A stretch of 64,000 nt of DNA from the NCBI RefSeq assembly GCF_004193775.1, contig NC_041019.1:32367280-32431279 (forward strand). Direction: 5' to 3'. This document shows positions 22,155 through 35,043 of this stretch, one piece after another. The position numbers and the translations under genes are program-made. The notes beneath the pieces are model-generated. The model saw only the letters and a list, made by a program, of their open reading frames with translations. It was not told the DNA's origin and did not search any database. The first letter of the stretch is position 1. Each line of letters starts with the position of its first letter. This DNA comes from Glycine soja (lineage: Eukaryota > Streptophyta > Magnoliopsida > Fabales > Fabaceae).

Positions 22155-23421
22155 TAGGATATATATTTAAAATATAATCATTATACTTAAAAAATATAAC
22201 AATATATAATTTCTATTAAAAAATTATCAACATAATTTAAAAAATAGTTTTTCAATATGATATTAAAAAAATTGCATAATTAATCTAATATTAATTGAAT
22301 AAATAATATATCAAATACTAAATTAATTATTACATAATCAATCAACTATTATGTTAAATATTGGTACGACCAATTAACAAAGTATTTGACTTGAATTTTA
22401 AATTAAGTAACAAATTTATGCATCAGCTTATGCAAAATTGGTTAAGTGAGGTGGTGAGTTGTTGTAAGCTTTAGAATAGTTTCTTTGATTTCTATTGATA
22501 AAAAAGAAAATTCTCGAGTTATTATTATCGGTGTCATATTTCAACTGACTTAATGACTGCCGATCACATTTAACTCCAATTGATATGAATAAATAAAATT
22601 TAATTTTTTGAAAAAATAAATAAATTTTCAAAACTGATTGTAAAATTTTGTATCAATTACTATTTGTTTCATTGACATACAAAATGAAATCCTACTCATT
22701 ATGCATATGATTACTATTGCATGTATTTTTCTTTTCATTTTGTATACATCTGTATTTATGTCATTTATTTGAAAGATATTTAACATTATTAATTTTATTA
22801 TTGCTCATTAATTTTAACAACAATACAAAAATGTTAAGTATAAACAAAAAAATTTACCATGCTTTACAATAACAAAGAAAAGCAGTATTATAAAATTTAA
22901 TTATTTAGTTTCATTTATAAATACCCATGCTTTTATGATTTATCCATCAGATCCGGTGGTTGTACGTCGGAAAGGTTCCCATTGCAATGGTGATGATGAA
23001 TAGTAGTTGGACGTGGAGATCAAATTGATAGTTAAGCCAATATTTGAAAAAACTAGGTAAAAATTGAATAAATATCTTGAGAATAAAAATAAAATAAAAT
23101 ATAAAAAATTAAAAGTTAAGATTTTAAAAAATACTATTTTAAGTATATTTTAAAAAACGTTAGAATCTATTAAAAAATTATTTATAAAAGAGTCAAACAA
23201 ACTTTTTAACTAGTAAAAAGAGTTATAAAAGTTATCTCAAATACTTTACCCAATATACCCTAAGCCAATAAAATATTTTAAGAATTGAATTCATGATATT
23301 TTAAACTAGTTATTTGCACTTAATTACTTTATTTACTTAAATATTAAATTATCACTTTATCTTTAATTGAACTCATGCAATTTATATTCTCTTATTTTAA
23401 TTTTTTTAATTGATACATTAA

Positions 23422-23469
<48 letters not shown>

Positions 23470-23922
23470 ATGATATTTCATATGAGAGAAAGATATTTTA
23501 TATGAGAGTGAGAACATTAAATTTGAACCTATAACCAAACATAGACGATCAAGATTTAATGTCATGTGATCAATTAAAAAGTCATATAACTTTTTAAATT
23601 AAATCTTGATTATTCGTGTTTGATTATACAATTCAGATTTAATTTCTTATTCTCGTATAACATATTTTTTTGTCATATGTCCTTTATATTTAAAATATAA
23701 TTGCATCATCAATCAAAAAAATATTTTTTAAAACTTTATAAACTATTACCTATTTTGGAATAATTAATTTCCTGTTACATATATTTCACAATTAATTATA
23801 TTTGTTATTAAAATTATTTTGAATATAGAATTTTAGGGGTTATAATTTAGCATATTAATTCCATCGGCTGTATCAAGTTCCTGTACTAAACAATTTATCA
23901 AAAATATGATTTAATTATTCTT
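22155..23922. other. AT-rich spacer, no gene seen
   Basis: Strongly AT-rich DNA without a supported coding region. It contains an (AT)n microsatellite at 23423-23465 and a small fold-back element at about 23500-23664. The rest shows no feature I can name. Confidence 0.6.
23500..23664. mobile_element. Fold-back, MITE-like element
   Basis: Arms of about 64 bp (23500-23563 and 23600-23664) are inverted copies at roughly 75% identity, both containing ATCAAGATTTAAT and a terminal GAGA(A/G)T block, around a 36-bp spacer. Size and structure fit a MITE. I could not define a target duplication. Confidence 0.45.
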
Positions 23923-23970
23923 TTATTATATAATGTGTTTTTAGTGGGAATCATAGTTAATTTAAAACAC

Positions 23971-24003
<33 letters not shown>

Positions 24004-24055
24004 CTCAGACTAATTAAATAAATAAGATGTCAAATTTTGTTATTATTATTATTAG
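23923..24055 (+). repeat. Duplicated segment copy 1, left half (interrupted)
   Basis: Matches 30755-30975: shared ATTCTTTTATTATATAATG, GTGGGAATC(A/G)TAG and an (AT)n run (23973-24002). The hAT element interrupts it at 24056, and the copy resumes at 30313. Confidence 0.75.
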
Positions 24056-26828
24056 TAGGGATAGAAATAGACAGATCGCTTATTAAGATCTCTGACCTAA
24101 CCTATCTAAAGTCTGAACTAACCCTTGTTTATTATAAATGTTAGGTTCAAATTTTTTTGAAAAATTTATTCAAATAAGAAGATCAGGTTTTAAAAAAGTT
24201 TGTTAAACCTATCATATTGACCTGTTTAATATATATATATATATATAAAAGAGTAGGCACCGTACTTTTAGTTCATAAAAAAAAAAACTTGGTAACTTTT
24301 AAGTTTAGGGTATATTTGGTTGTGAAAGAAAAGTTGAAGGAAAGAAAATAAAAATGTTTAAATATTTTTTTCTTTTAATCTGTAAAATTAATTATTTTTA
24401 GTTCTTGCAAATAATGTTTATTTTATTTTTTGTTCTTATGATGTTTTAGATAATATTTTTTTTCACTATTTAAAGTATTATCTAAAGTATTTAAAGATTA
24501 AAAGTAAAACAAATATAATTTGTAATGACTAAAAATAAAAAAATAACTTTACAAGAAAAAAAACAAAAATACAAGAATCACTAATATATTTAAACCAAAG
24601 AAAAAGGTAGAAGCTCAGATTTTTAGGTTGTATAATAAACAAATGAAAGGGGAAACAACGTGATAAAATGACAAAAATGACCTTAATAAAAAAATTACGA
24701 CACAATTTCTTTGCCTCTTTTTATTTTGTTAAATCTTCCCTCTCCTATTTTCTTTCCAGTTTGGAGGGATGAAATTTCTAGCTGCACAGTCAAAATGCAA
24801 TAATTTCTTCTTATATTGTAAGATTTCAAACAAAAGAAGAAAGCATCTTTTTAATGTTTTCCATCACTCCCAGATTCTTCTTCTTCTTTTAATCTCTTAC
24901 AAACAAACCATTGGTTTGGTAGACTTTGTTTTTATTTTTATCAATTTCATTAGACTAAGGGGTTGTTTGATTTCCTTTTCACTTTTATTGTTTATAAAAT
25001 AATTTCATATTATTCGGCAATTAATTTTTCGTCTAGATCAATTTATGAAGTTTTATAAATTAATTCAAATATAAGTATTAAAAAAAAACAGAAATACATG
25101 GGAGATGTTTTCTTATCTTCCTTTTTTCTGTGTTTATCTTGTTCAACATCTTTATCAAGTCTACATTTACTTTTATGTCTCGTATGACCTTTTTCCAGTT
25201 GTCTCAACAACCTTATTTAATTGAAATTTAAAATCTAATTAAAAAACTAGCACACTCTAAAATTATCTAATTTTTCAATAGTTAATCTCACGATTATGCT
25301 CACTATAAGATTCTTCGTCCAAAACCAAAAACAAGAAAATATAACAGATGATAATATTGGAACTAAAAATTATATAAGAAACCCGAGTAAATTACAAAAC
25401 ACCCCATGAGGTTTTGTGTAATTATATAAGTATCTCTTATATTTTTAATCATTACTTGTGTCATCTATGTAAGGAGTGTTAGTGAGAAAGTGTTATTCTA
25501 ATGTCTTAAAACTTAAGAAAGTGAGTTAAAATAACTCCACACTGAACAAATCATGCACTCGGCTAGACAATAGAATAGTTTCATTCTACAATAGATATAT
25601 TCTACAATAGATTCATTTAATTTAATTTTGAAAATACTATCTTTATTTTAAATGACTGATGCTTTAACATTAAAAAAATTTATATTGACTAATGTTTTTA
25701 ATTTCCAATGTGATATTAAAGCTTTTGTTTCATATTTGTTTCATATAATTACATTAATCTAAATAATGTTCTAGCGATTTGCCTATCAATTTTTTAAGCA
25801 TCATTGTTAATCACCTAATAGTTATAACTGATATATCTATAGAGAGGAAGAATATTTTAGTGAAAATATTTTAATAAATAACTTGCGTATTGTTTCGTTT
25901 AAAAAAAATCTTAAGCATTTTATTTTATCATTTTAAAATGGGGAGAGTATTAAATAAAAGTATTAGAAAATGCAGGTGCATAGGCAAATACGGAATTGGC
26001 AAGCAAGAAATGAACAAGGACATACCAACTGCCACCAATATACGAAATAGGTCCCACCCAGCAAGCAATTGCACCTTTTCCATTTGTTACAATGTTGCTC
26101 CATTTCATCCTTCGATCATCTCAACAACCAAGTCTATGTTACTACGTAAAAGATTGAAAACAAAATAGGGGATTTGAAACATTTGTAGTTTGTAAAAGAG
26201 CAAAATAAGGAAAACACGTAACCCTCCTCTTCTCACACTCTCTCTTTCAATTCTTATTCATTAATTTTCAACAAGGTCTGCTTCTCAATTCTTACACACC
26301 GCGGTTGTTCTGGACATATCATACTTGTTCCACGCCAAATAGTAAGCATAATTTTATTATTTTTTCTTGTCAATTTGATTTTGGCTCTAGTTGTTTAAAA
26401 TATATTAATTTGTCTTAGGTTTATTTTTTTAGTTTTAATCGTAAAGCTTCCTCATCGTGGCTTATTGATGTGATTAAGAATTATTAATTCTTTATGTTCT
26501 ATTGCTCCTGCAAATTATAGTAATGTAGGAGGAGGTGTGAACACACCTCTTGATTGAGAGTGTGTTAATACTTAGATCCAGAGTATGGTGTTTGATTAGG
26601 CAGTGACATAGTGTATACAAGTCTTAAAGTTCTTAATAGAGTGAAATTTTTGCATCTCCCACCATACCTATTAACTATTATTGTTAAATTGGTTTTAATA
26701 TTAACTTGAAATGATTGTGTTCAAAGTGTGTCTAGTTTGGGTTTATTGAATCATTGATTTAGCAGCAAAGTGTCATGCATCAAGCTATTCTTGTCAAAAG
26801 GTAAGGATAAGAAATTCCTTGCATTTTT

Positions 26829-27300
26829 AAATTAAAAAGGTCACGTGAAAGATAATTTTAAATTTCTATATTCAAGTTCTTGTTATTGTGAAACACCCAA
26901 ATTTGTGAAAAAGATGACAACTCCCTATGTTGTTAAATTAAAAAGGTCCCATGAAAGATAATTTTTATATAAAGTTTTGCTTATTGTGCAATACCCAAAT
27001 CCGTGAAAGAGATGACAACTCTCTGTATTGTTAAATTAAAAAGGTCCTTGAACTAAGTTTTTTTTTATAAAAAGGTCTTCTCAACTAAATAGGTATTCAA
27101 TCTTCAATTGTGTGAAATATCTAAATTTGGAAAAGAGATAAAAATAAAATAAAATTTTTTTTTCTCAATTAGGATCGATTACCTTCAATGACTAACAATA
27201 ACTCACTATATTGTTAAATTAAAAAATTCCTATGAAGGTCTTCAACTAAGAAGGTCTTCAATCTTCAATTAGGACTATTGTTAAATTAAAAAGGTACATT
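26829..27300. repeat. Degenerate repeats upstream of the hAT transposase
   Basis: A block containing TTAAATTAAAAAGGTC recurs near 26829, 26931, 27030, 27211 and 27268. Two neighbouring units of about 105 bp (from about 26880 and 26985) also share GTGAAA(A/G)AGATGACAACT. It lies in the 5' untranslated or intron part of the transposase gene. Confidence 0.65.
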
Positions 27301-27428
27301 ATGTTCTTGTTAATTTAATTGAATTCAACACGTGTATGCATTATTATTCTATACAACTTATAGACATTTAATTCACTGTTTTTATTTTTATTAACTTACC
27401 TTCAATAACTCACTTTTTCATTTATTAT

Positions 27429-29483
27429 GTGGCTACTAATAGGTACATTATGTCTACTCCCATGGTTCATGATGAACTCAATGAACATGTACCTCCAGCA
27501 ACTAATCAACCTAATGGTGACAAGAATACAAATCAAGAAGAAGAGGAGAATGTTATTAAGATAAAGAGGAAGAAAACATCAAGTGTGTGGAAGGATTTTG
27601 ATGAAGTTGAAATAGTTGGAATGGGAAAGAAGGCAATATGTAAGTATTGCAAAGTTAGATTATCTACTAGTGGATCAGGGGATAGCACAAGTCATCTAAG
27701 AAGGCATTAATAAAAATGCAATGAAAGGATGTTGCACATGGCTAAAGAAAAGAACCAATCTGTCATTCCTTTTAAGCCTTTTAATCCATCAAACCCTTTC
27801 CTAATTCAAGGGTTTAAATACTCCAATGAGAGGATGATAGAAATAATTGTTATTACTGTGATGGTTCATGAATACCCTTTTAGCATTGTTGAGGATGAAG
27901 TTTGGATGTAGGCTTTCCAATATGGAAATCTGACATTCAAAAAGTAAGTCGTAAAATAGTGAGAAGCGATTGTTAAGCAATATATAATGTAGAAAAGAAT
28001 CGATTGAAGGCTTTGTTGAAAACTATCAACAAAATTAGCTTAACTGACATGTGGAAATCAAGTCACCAAGCGGTTGAGTATATGGTTGTCACCGGTCATT
28101 TCATTGATGTGGATCCAGAGTGGAAACTTCAAAAGAGGGTTTTAAGTTTTGTGAAGGTGCCTACTCCGAGGCAAGGAATTGATGTAGCAGATGCCATTTT
28201 TAAGTGCTTGAAGGCGTGGGGGATTGAAGTAAAGATGTTTTCTGTGTCAGTTGACAATGCTTCTTACAATGACTCATGTTTGAAGAATTTGAAAGAGAAC
28301 TTATTACTTAGAACAAAATTAGTTTTGAATGGAGATTTGTTTCATGTTAGATGTTGCACACACATATTGAACTTGTTGGTACAAGTTGGGCTTGGTAAGA
28401 TAAAAGCTATCATTCAAAATGTTCGTGAAAGTGTGAAGTGTATTAACCATAATGATGCGAGATGGAAGGTCTTCAATGATGTTTTTGAACAAAAGCATCT
28501 AAAAGAAAGAAAGCTCATCCTTGATTGTCCAACTAGGTGGAATTCTACATTCCAAATGTTGTTAACTGCATTGAAATTCAAAATTGACTTTTCAGCTTAT
28601 GGAGAACGAGATCCTCTTTATACTTATGCACTTTCAAATGAAGATTGGGAAAAAGTTTGAGAGTTTGTAAACTTTTAGAAGTATTTAACTTAGCTACACA
28701 TTTAATATCAGACAGTGAGTTTCCTACTACTAATTTGTATCTTGCAAAAATTTAGAGGATCAAGCAAGTAATTGACAATGCATCAGAGGATGAAGATTTT
28801 TTCATGAGAGATATGACAGCCCCAATGAAACTAAAATTTGACAAATATTAGGCGCAATGCAATTTGTTGATGTCCATTGCTAGTGTTTTAGATCCTAGGT
28901 GTAAGTTTCGTATGATTAGCATTTGCTTCCCTTTGTTGTACAAGCCTGAAGAAATTGCTAAGGAAAATGTGGAGAAGGTATGAAGTGCTCTTCAACAATT
29001 ATATGATGAGTATATGGCTTTAAGCAATGAAGAGTCATCCTCAAATGAAAGGAATGTTGGTGGCATAAACTCCTCAATTCTCCATGTGCCTGATACATCT
29101 GTTATGACTGTGTTTGATCAATTAATGAGCCTTGTGCATGAAAAGGAAGCAATCCCACCAATGAAATTAGAACTAGATGCTTATCTTGAGGAGAAAATAC
29201 TTATATTTCTAATAATGGAAACTCCTCTTTTAGTGCCTTGGAGTGGTGGAGGAATAACAACTTCAAATATAAGATTTTATCAAAGATGGCAAGAGATACA
29301 CTAATTGTTCCAATATCAACCGTTGCATCCAAATCTACATTTAGTACTGGAGGTAGAGTAATTGATGAGTATCGTCCTAGATTGAATGAAGAGTCTATTG
29401 AAGCTCTCATATGCGGTGGGGATTGGATTCACCATAATTACAATTTGAAGAGAAAAATAAAGGTACACAAATTTTATTTTTAA
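27429..29483 (+). pseudogene. hAT transposase, broken
   Basis: Pieces in order: a BED zinc finger (27429-27710: SSVWKDFDEVEIVG, CKYCKVRLS, SHLRRH) ending in a stop; a linker piece (27729-27911); an RNase H-like core piece (28004-28660) with ISLTDMWKS, FHVRCCTHILNLLVQVGL and the hAT hallmark CPTRWNSTFQML; a decayed stretch with several stops (28660-29010); then the C-terminal dimerisation domain (29238-29483) with LEWWRNNN, SKMARDTLIVPISTVASKSTFS and EALICGGDWI. The dimerisation piece is one frame off the preceding piece (29014-29304). The protein would excise and reinsert hAT DNA. Many stops make it non-functional. Confidence 0.85.
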
Positions 29484-30312
29484 TTGACTCTTTTGTAATA
29501 TATTAATTTTTGTAATAATATTTTTCCTCATTATGAAGGTGGATAATCAACCGCTTGAAGAAATCACCAGAAAATCTCATAAAATGATTACGACTTATTT
29601 GGAAATATAAGTAAGATATTGAGACATTTTATGTTTAAAAAATATTTCTTTAACTTTCCTAAACTGATTTAAAGTGGTTTGTAAATTTAATTTATATTCT
29701 AATAATATTTTTTCCCTCGAAATGAAGGTGGATGAACAACTTCAAGAAATCACATTAAATATTTGATGATATGGTGGCTTGTTGCTTCACGTTTGGGAGA
29801 TGGCTTGGGAATTAAAAATTTTCTTCTTCTTTGTATATAACTTGCATTGGTTCTTATTTCTTATTTATTTTAGTATTTGACATTAAGACTAGATTATCAA
29901 ATGGAACTAATGGTATTTTACTTGGCTTACTTATTTTGTTTACAATATTTTGTTGAATACTTAAAGTGCTCCAATTATAATTCTTACTTGGGTCGTTGTG
30001 ATTAGTGAATTTTAATCTCATATTAGAGTGTTCTAATTAATTTTAACTTGTTTATTTTCACGCACAAATTAAAAAGAAAGTATGTGTTTTTCTTTATATT
30101 AAATTTAAAAAAGTATTATATGAATTCTCAAAGCTTCACTAAAGAGTCATTAGATTCCCTTCATATATAATATATATTGTAAAATAGAATTTTTAATAAG
30201 CTCATAGCCAAGCCAGAATTTTAAATAGATCAGACCAAGCCTAAAAAAAATCCTATGCCAAACTTTATATTTTTAATTCAAGCCTAACCAAGTCTGACCT
30301 GATTCATCCCCA

Positions 30313-30813
30313 ATTACCAGTTATTTATTGTTGACTACAATAGTGATTGTACACCATTCAATTTTCGGTAATATATAATTGGTCCACTAATTATTCAATA
30401 AATAATTTAAATATAAATGAATATAAATAATTATATTATTATTTCAAAAATACCCAAATTTAATATTATTTAAAAAATTTAACAAAATATAACATAAACT
30501 TGAAACTCAAAATGAGAAATTAAACGATTCAACAATTGCTTAAGATTTTATATATTAATTTTTTTGAATTAAATGCATTTATTTACGTTAATTAATTACA
30601 ATTGACTCCCACTTTACAATCATCCACAATTAGGGGTTCCAATTATATGATCAGTTTTTATTTTTTTTATTTTAATCAAATGCATTTTTTTTACGTTAAT
30701 TAGTTACAATTGACTTCACATTATTTCAATTAACTTGTATCATGTTTCAATTATGATTGAATTATTCTTTTATTATATAATGTCTTCTTAGTGGGAATCG
30801 TAGCTAATTTAAA

Positions 30814-30875
<62 letters not shown>

Positions 30876-31205
30876 TTATCATTCAATATTTTGTTATAAT
30901 TATAACATGGTATAATATTATTCGATTTAAGTACAACTCATTCTAATTAAATAAGATGTCAAATTATGTTGTTATTACCAGTGATTTATCGTTGGCTATG
31001 ATACCGATGATATTTCATTCAATTTTCGGTAATATATAATTGGTCCACTAGTTATTCAATAAAAAATTTAAAATATTAATGAATATAAATAATTATATTA
31101 TTATTATTTCAAAAGCACTCAAATCTAATATTATTTAAATAATTTAACAAAATATAACATAAACGCGAAACTCATGAGACATTAGCAAATTCAACAATTG
31201 TTTTA
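30313..31205 (+). repeat. Duplicated segment: copy 1 right half and intact copy 2
   Basis: 30313-30545 continues copy 1 after the hAT element (ATTTTCGGTAATATATAATT, then AATTTAACAAAATATAACATAAAC). 30755-31205 is the uninterrupted copy 2, including an (AT)n run at 30816-30872 and the empty target GTTATTACCAGTGATTT. A shorter motif, GTTAATTA(A/G)TTACAATTGAC, recurs near 30590 and 30700, with a diverged copy near 31460. Confidence 0.75.
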
Positions 31206-31903
31206 ATATTAAATGGACATAAAAGCGGAACTTCTATCTTAAAGAAAAATCAATAACAAAAACTTACCCATATCCAAAGTACATATAATTCATTGCTTCA
31301 TCTTTGAAAATTTTCAAGAGCAAATTTCATCATCTTCAAAGTTTTCATTGTTTATATTAACCTTTTTTTAAGGTCAAATGAAAGGTTTTGATTTTCATCC
31401 ATCTTGAGACATTTAAAATAACCAAAACACTAATCAAACTTTGTTAATAAAATACATTTATTTGCATTCATTAATTACAATTGGCTCCCATCTTATAAAC
31501 ATATTTTAAAATATAGTTTAAACTTATAAAAACGGTTTAAATTATAAAAATAATATATTTTCATATTTTACTTCCGTGTAATGATAACCTTTATTAAAAA
31601 TCCAATAAAAAAATTTTAAGATTCAAAATTTAAAAGTCATCAACAAATTAGCTATAACTATTTAAAACATGTTAAATGGAAAAATTCGATTAAAACAATA
31701 TATTTCTTATAATAAATATAATTATGGTTTGTAACCAAACCTAGTATGTTTGAAGAAGCACCACACATAAATACATGTTACTCGAATCTTTGTCCATGCA
31801 ACACATGCTCCAGAATTCGAAAGTCTGTCTTGAAGTGCTGCGGATTCCAAACCTCTTGCATATTCGTAAATGTATAATTACTGATAGATTATTATAAGTG
31901 TAC
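31206..31903. other. AT-rich spacer, no gene seen
   Basis: No supported coding or RNA feature. It ends at the presumed start of the element E LTR. Confidence 0.5.
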
Positions 31904-32154
31904 TGTTAAGGACCCACAGTATACATGTGACATCTAACATGACATTTTGAGAAACGTGTTAATCCTCCATGTTAGTCTTGTAACAGGAGTGCGGACACCA
32001 ACCCTTAGCAGCCGGGTTTCTTAACTGACAGGTTATCTCTAACCTATTAATATTCAAATATATTTGAATATCTTTATTTATTGGCATATAGTTAATTATC
32101 TACAAAGTCACACATTATCTACAAGGTACATTTATTTTCTAGCTGAGTGAATAG

Positions 32155-33322
32155 GCAAGTTAGTCCATGAGATTGTACCCATTTTGTATATTAGTCCCTA
32201 ACTTAATGTTAAATTCAAAATAATCTCTATCTTTGTATAAGTGTTGCAAAATAGTTCTTCCGTTAAATTTTAAAGTAACGCTGTTAGTGAGATCAATTTT
32301 AGTGCCATGTGGACTATCCAACATGGCACTAAAGGATGACATGACATGGCACGTGGATGTGTCTCCTAAAATATACCACGTCATTTGATGATAACAAAAC
32401 GAGTAAATAGGTAATTTAGTCCCTAGCTTTGTACCCCTGTTGCAAAATAGTCCCTAACTTAAAAGATGTCAGAGATCATGCTTAAAGTGTCCAAGCATTG
32501 CGAAGGTTGTGCCTTGCACGATTTCTGGCGACGCAGATTCCTCCTTGGATTCCTTGTCATCTTTTGATTTCTCTGGTTTTTTCTCTTCTTCCTCTGCTTT
32601 TTTCTCCTCCACTTTGTTTTCCTCTGGTTTTTTCTCTTCCTATTCAAAACACACACAAAAAAAAATCAGAACCCGGAATGATACATTGATGGTAATTGAA
32701 GAAAAAAAAAAGAGGAAAAGAGAATGGTTATGCAAACCTCGCTCATTGGTGTTGACGGCTACAGAGATAAGGTTGTTGCTGTGGATTTTTGGTTCTTTTT
32801 ATTTGTGCAAGTGTGTGTGGGTTATTTTTCGTATATATGCCTCAATTGGTTCAAAACCATCAGATTTGAAGAAGCCACTCATTCTATCATCATCAAATGA
32901 CGTGACACTAAAATTGACCTCACTAACAGCGTTACTTTAAAATTTAACGGAAGGACTATTTTGCAACACTTATGCAAAAGATGGGGACTATTTTGAATTT
33001 TTCATTAAGTTGGGGATTAATATACAACAGGGTACAAAGTCAGGGACTAAATTGTCTATTTACTCGTTTTGTTATCATCAAATGACATGACATCTTTTAA
33101 GAGGCATGTCCACGTGCCATGCCACGTCATCCTTTAGTGCCACGTTGGATAGTCCACGTGGCACTAAAATTGACCTCACTAACAGCGTTACTTTAAAATT
33201 TAACGGAAGGACTATTTTGCGACACTTATGCAAAGATAAGGACTATTTTGAATTTAACATTAAGTTAGGGACTAATATGCAAAATGGGTACAATCTCAGG
33301 GACTAAATTGCCTATTCACTAA
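32155..33322. mobile_element. Mutator-like (Pack-MULE-like) element
   Basis: Long terminal inverted repeats of about 300 bp (32155-32460 and 33015-33322) start (GA/TTA)GTGAATAGGCAA and share TTAGTCC, AAATTTTAAAGTAACGCTG, GGACTATCCAAC and TTTGATGATAACAAAAC blocks. The 9-bp duplication TTTCTAGCT flanks it (32146-32154 and 33323-33331), the size made by Mutator-like transposases. No transposase is present. The interior carries a host gene fragment (32464-32746). The right side also repeats the CTAACAGCGTTACTTTAAAA part of the inverted repeat near 32925. Confidence 0.85.
32464..32746 (-). pseudogene. Captured 5' end of a host gene, possibly a heavy-metal-associated isoprenylated protein
   Basis: On the minus strand ATG AGC GAG (32746-32738) is followed by GT (32737), a T-rich stretch and AG (32640), which looks like an intact 98-bp phase-0 intron. 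The second exon encodes a Lys/Glu-rich stretch (EEKKPEENKVEEKKAEEEEK, later KESKEESASPEIV). On the opposite strand, at 32471-32515, the same end encodes SEIMLKVSKHCEGCA, close to the HMA-domain start (EIVLKVxMHCEGCA) that follows such K/E-rich regions in HIPP proteins. So the fragment appears to hold the start of a HIPP-like gene with its HMA end inverted. The family call is inference from short motifs. Confidence 0.55.
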
Positions 33323-33703
33323 TTTCTAGCTTTTATATATAAGTTACAATTTATCTCTAACATTATCTACAAGCTCTCGGCTATTATCTATAAGCCAAGA
33401 ATTATCTGCAAAGGCTATACCAACCTCTACAAATATGGATCCACAACTACACTTGACTCCAATAAATACTAGGTTCCATAGAACCTCTACACGATCATTC
33501 ACACACTTCAGCACACGAGCAACATATACTTGCTTTATCTCCTAACTCATATTCTTACTTGAGCATCAAGGTCCTTTGTTTTGCAGGTTCCTCCTCCTAT
33601 TCTCTCAACAAAGGTCATCCTCAAAGCCGACGTGTGAAGTTCTGGAGCCCACTTTGGCCACATCCACCCTGATGTGCCCTAGTTCCAAATTTTGGTAAGA
33701 ACA

Positions 33704-33725
33704 TTTGACGCCCACGCCGTGGGGC
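33704..33725 (+). other. Primer-binding-site-like sequence of element E
   Basis: TTTGACGCCCACGCCGTGGGGC follows the LTR end directly. It resembles the TGGCGCC...GTGGG-type sites of Tat elements with substitutions; I cannot name the tRNA securely. Confidence 0.5.
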
Positions 33726-33839
33726 ATCATTAAAACATATCCCGCGGCCTTTCGTCAACTCTCTCTTGTTCATCCATAGTTACCACTCAGTCTGGCCTCA
33801 GACGCGAGACCCCTCTCGAAGACTCCCATCCTCATACGA

Positions 33840-35043
33840 CAACTATGACAGACACAAATACTCTACACCAACTCCAAACCCGCATTGCCGAGATGGAGCG
33901 ACGCCACGAGAAGGAATTGAGAAAGCTGAAGGCTGATCATGATTTGTAGGAGGTTCGTGTCAAACATCCCTAGGGTGACGAATACTCCGCCCACACTTTG
34001 CTTGAGTGCACCCAAGGGGAATCACACCCCTAATGCACAACCAACACTGCAGATAACTTACGTCTCTCTCACATGCATCGTCCAATAAGGTTGACTACTC
34101 ATCGACATCCTTTTCTCGACTGCATTATGGAGGCAGACATACCCTTAGGGTGGAAACCACTGAACGTCGAACAGTATGAAGGGACAACAAATTCAGATGA
34201 ACACCTAGATGCCATCCTGACTCAAGGGAACCTCTACACCAATAACGACGTGATTCTATGTCGTGTCTTTCCAATGTCTCTCAAGGGGGCAACATTGACC
34301 TAGTACCATGGACTCCCACCTAGATCCATAGATAGCTTCAACACCCTTGTCGAATGATTGAGTGTGCAATACACAACCAGCAGTCTCACCGCATGACCTC
34401 GGCCGCCTTGGCTAGTCTGTGACAAGCAGACAACGAGTCTCTCAGAAAATTCATGGACATATTTGGGTGCACAACCATCCAAATCCAAAATCTTAACCCC
34501 GAGGTGGCATTGCATTCCATCCTCCTCGCCCTACGCCTCAACAAGTTTGCAGACAGTCTGTGCAAAAAACCACCAGGTAGCATGGACGAGTTGCGCGAGC
34601 GAGCCAAGGACTACATCCAGATGGAAGAAATGTCTAGATTCATGAATGAAGTCCGACAAGCTGGACATAAGAATGACAAGCGAGATGGAATTACGAAGAT
34701 GGACTTACATATGTTGGACAAGAGGCACAAGCCAGACAAGCGCCTGCCTCTCTCCAAAGGGCTTAGGTATAAGTGTTACGCACCCTTAACGGTCAATCAC
34801 ACAACAATTTCGGAGGAAGCTTTCAACTTGGAGGTACCCATCTGGCTATCCCCGAGGAAACCTCCCAGGCCAGGGTCAGAGGCAATCAAATATTGTAGAT
34901 ATCATCGCAATATTGGTCATAACACAGAAGACTATTGGGCCCTAAAAGATAAGATAAAAGAACTTATACGGGTTAGGTACTTAGCCCAGTTTGTTAAGAG
35001 GCCGAACAACCACCAAGTAGGAGCAAGGCCTGGAGGACACTGA
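33840..35043 (+). pseudogene. Element E gag, broken
   Basis: Pieces at 34073-34303 (PFLDCIMEADIPLGWKPLN, then YEGTTNSDEHLDAILTQ) and 34453-35043 (LALRLNKFADSLCKKPPGS, then YCRYHRNIGHNTEDYWALKDKI) are in different frames. The first ends at a TAG in place of the Trp of the 'L-T-W-Y' motif. The C-terminal CxxHx(n)GHxTEDxxxLK block is the Tat-type Gag end; its usual Cys is Tyr here. Tat-type Gag function (particle and RNA binding) is presumed from the family. Confidence 0.75.

Larger units (their letters stand above)
24056..30312 (+). mobile_element. hAT-superfamily DNA transposon, inactive
   Basis: Boundaries come from comparing the interrupted segment with its uninterrupted sister copy at 30755-31205. 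Flanking 8-bp duplications are ATTATTAG (24048-24055) and ATTACCAG (30313-30320), which differ by two C/T changes; 8 bp is the hAT size. The left end TAGGGATAGAAATAG and the inverted right end TGGGGATGAATCAGG form short imperfect terminal inverted repeats. The interior holds a decayed BED-finger/hAT transposase (27429-29483). The 24060-26200 part is AT-rich and shows no gene. Confidence 0.8.
31904..33703 (+). repeat. Element E 5' LTR with nested Mutator-like element
   Basis: The LTR pieces are 31904-32154 and 33332-33703, about 0.6 kb without the insert. The end is set by the primer site that follows. The start TGTTAAGG is inferred from the TG end and lineage resemblance; no second LTR is available to confirm it. 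Confidence 0.55.

Noticed and set aside
23423..23465. (AT)n tracts as origins or regulatory elements
   Set aside because: Simple microsatellites, also at 23973-24002, 24228-24247 and 30816-30872; nothing else supports a function.
24769..25002. Open frame of 77 codons inside the hAT element
   Set aside because: Hydrophobic low-complexity product from AT-rich DNA with no family resemblance and no link to the transposase frame.
25890..26168. Open frame of 92 codons upstream of the hAT transposase
   Set aside because: No recognised motif, not in line with the BED-domain exon, and a plausible 5' untranslated region follows; not supported as a gene.
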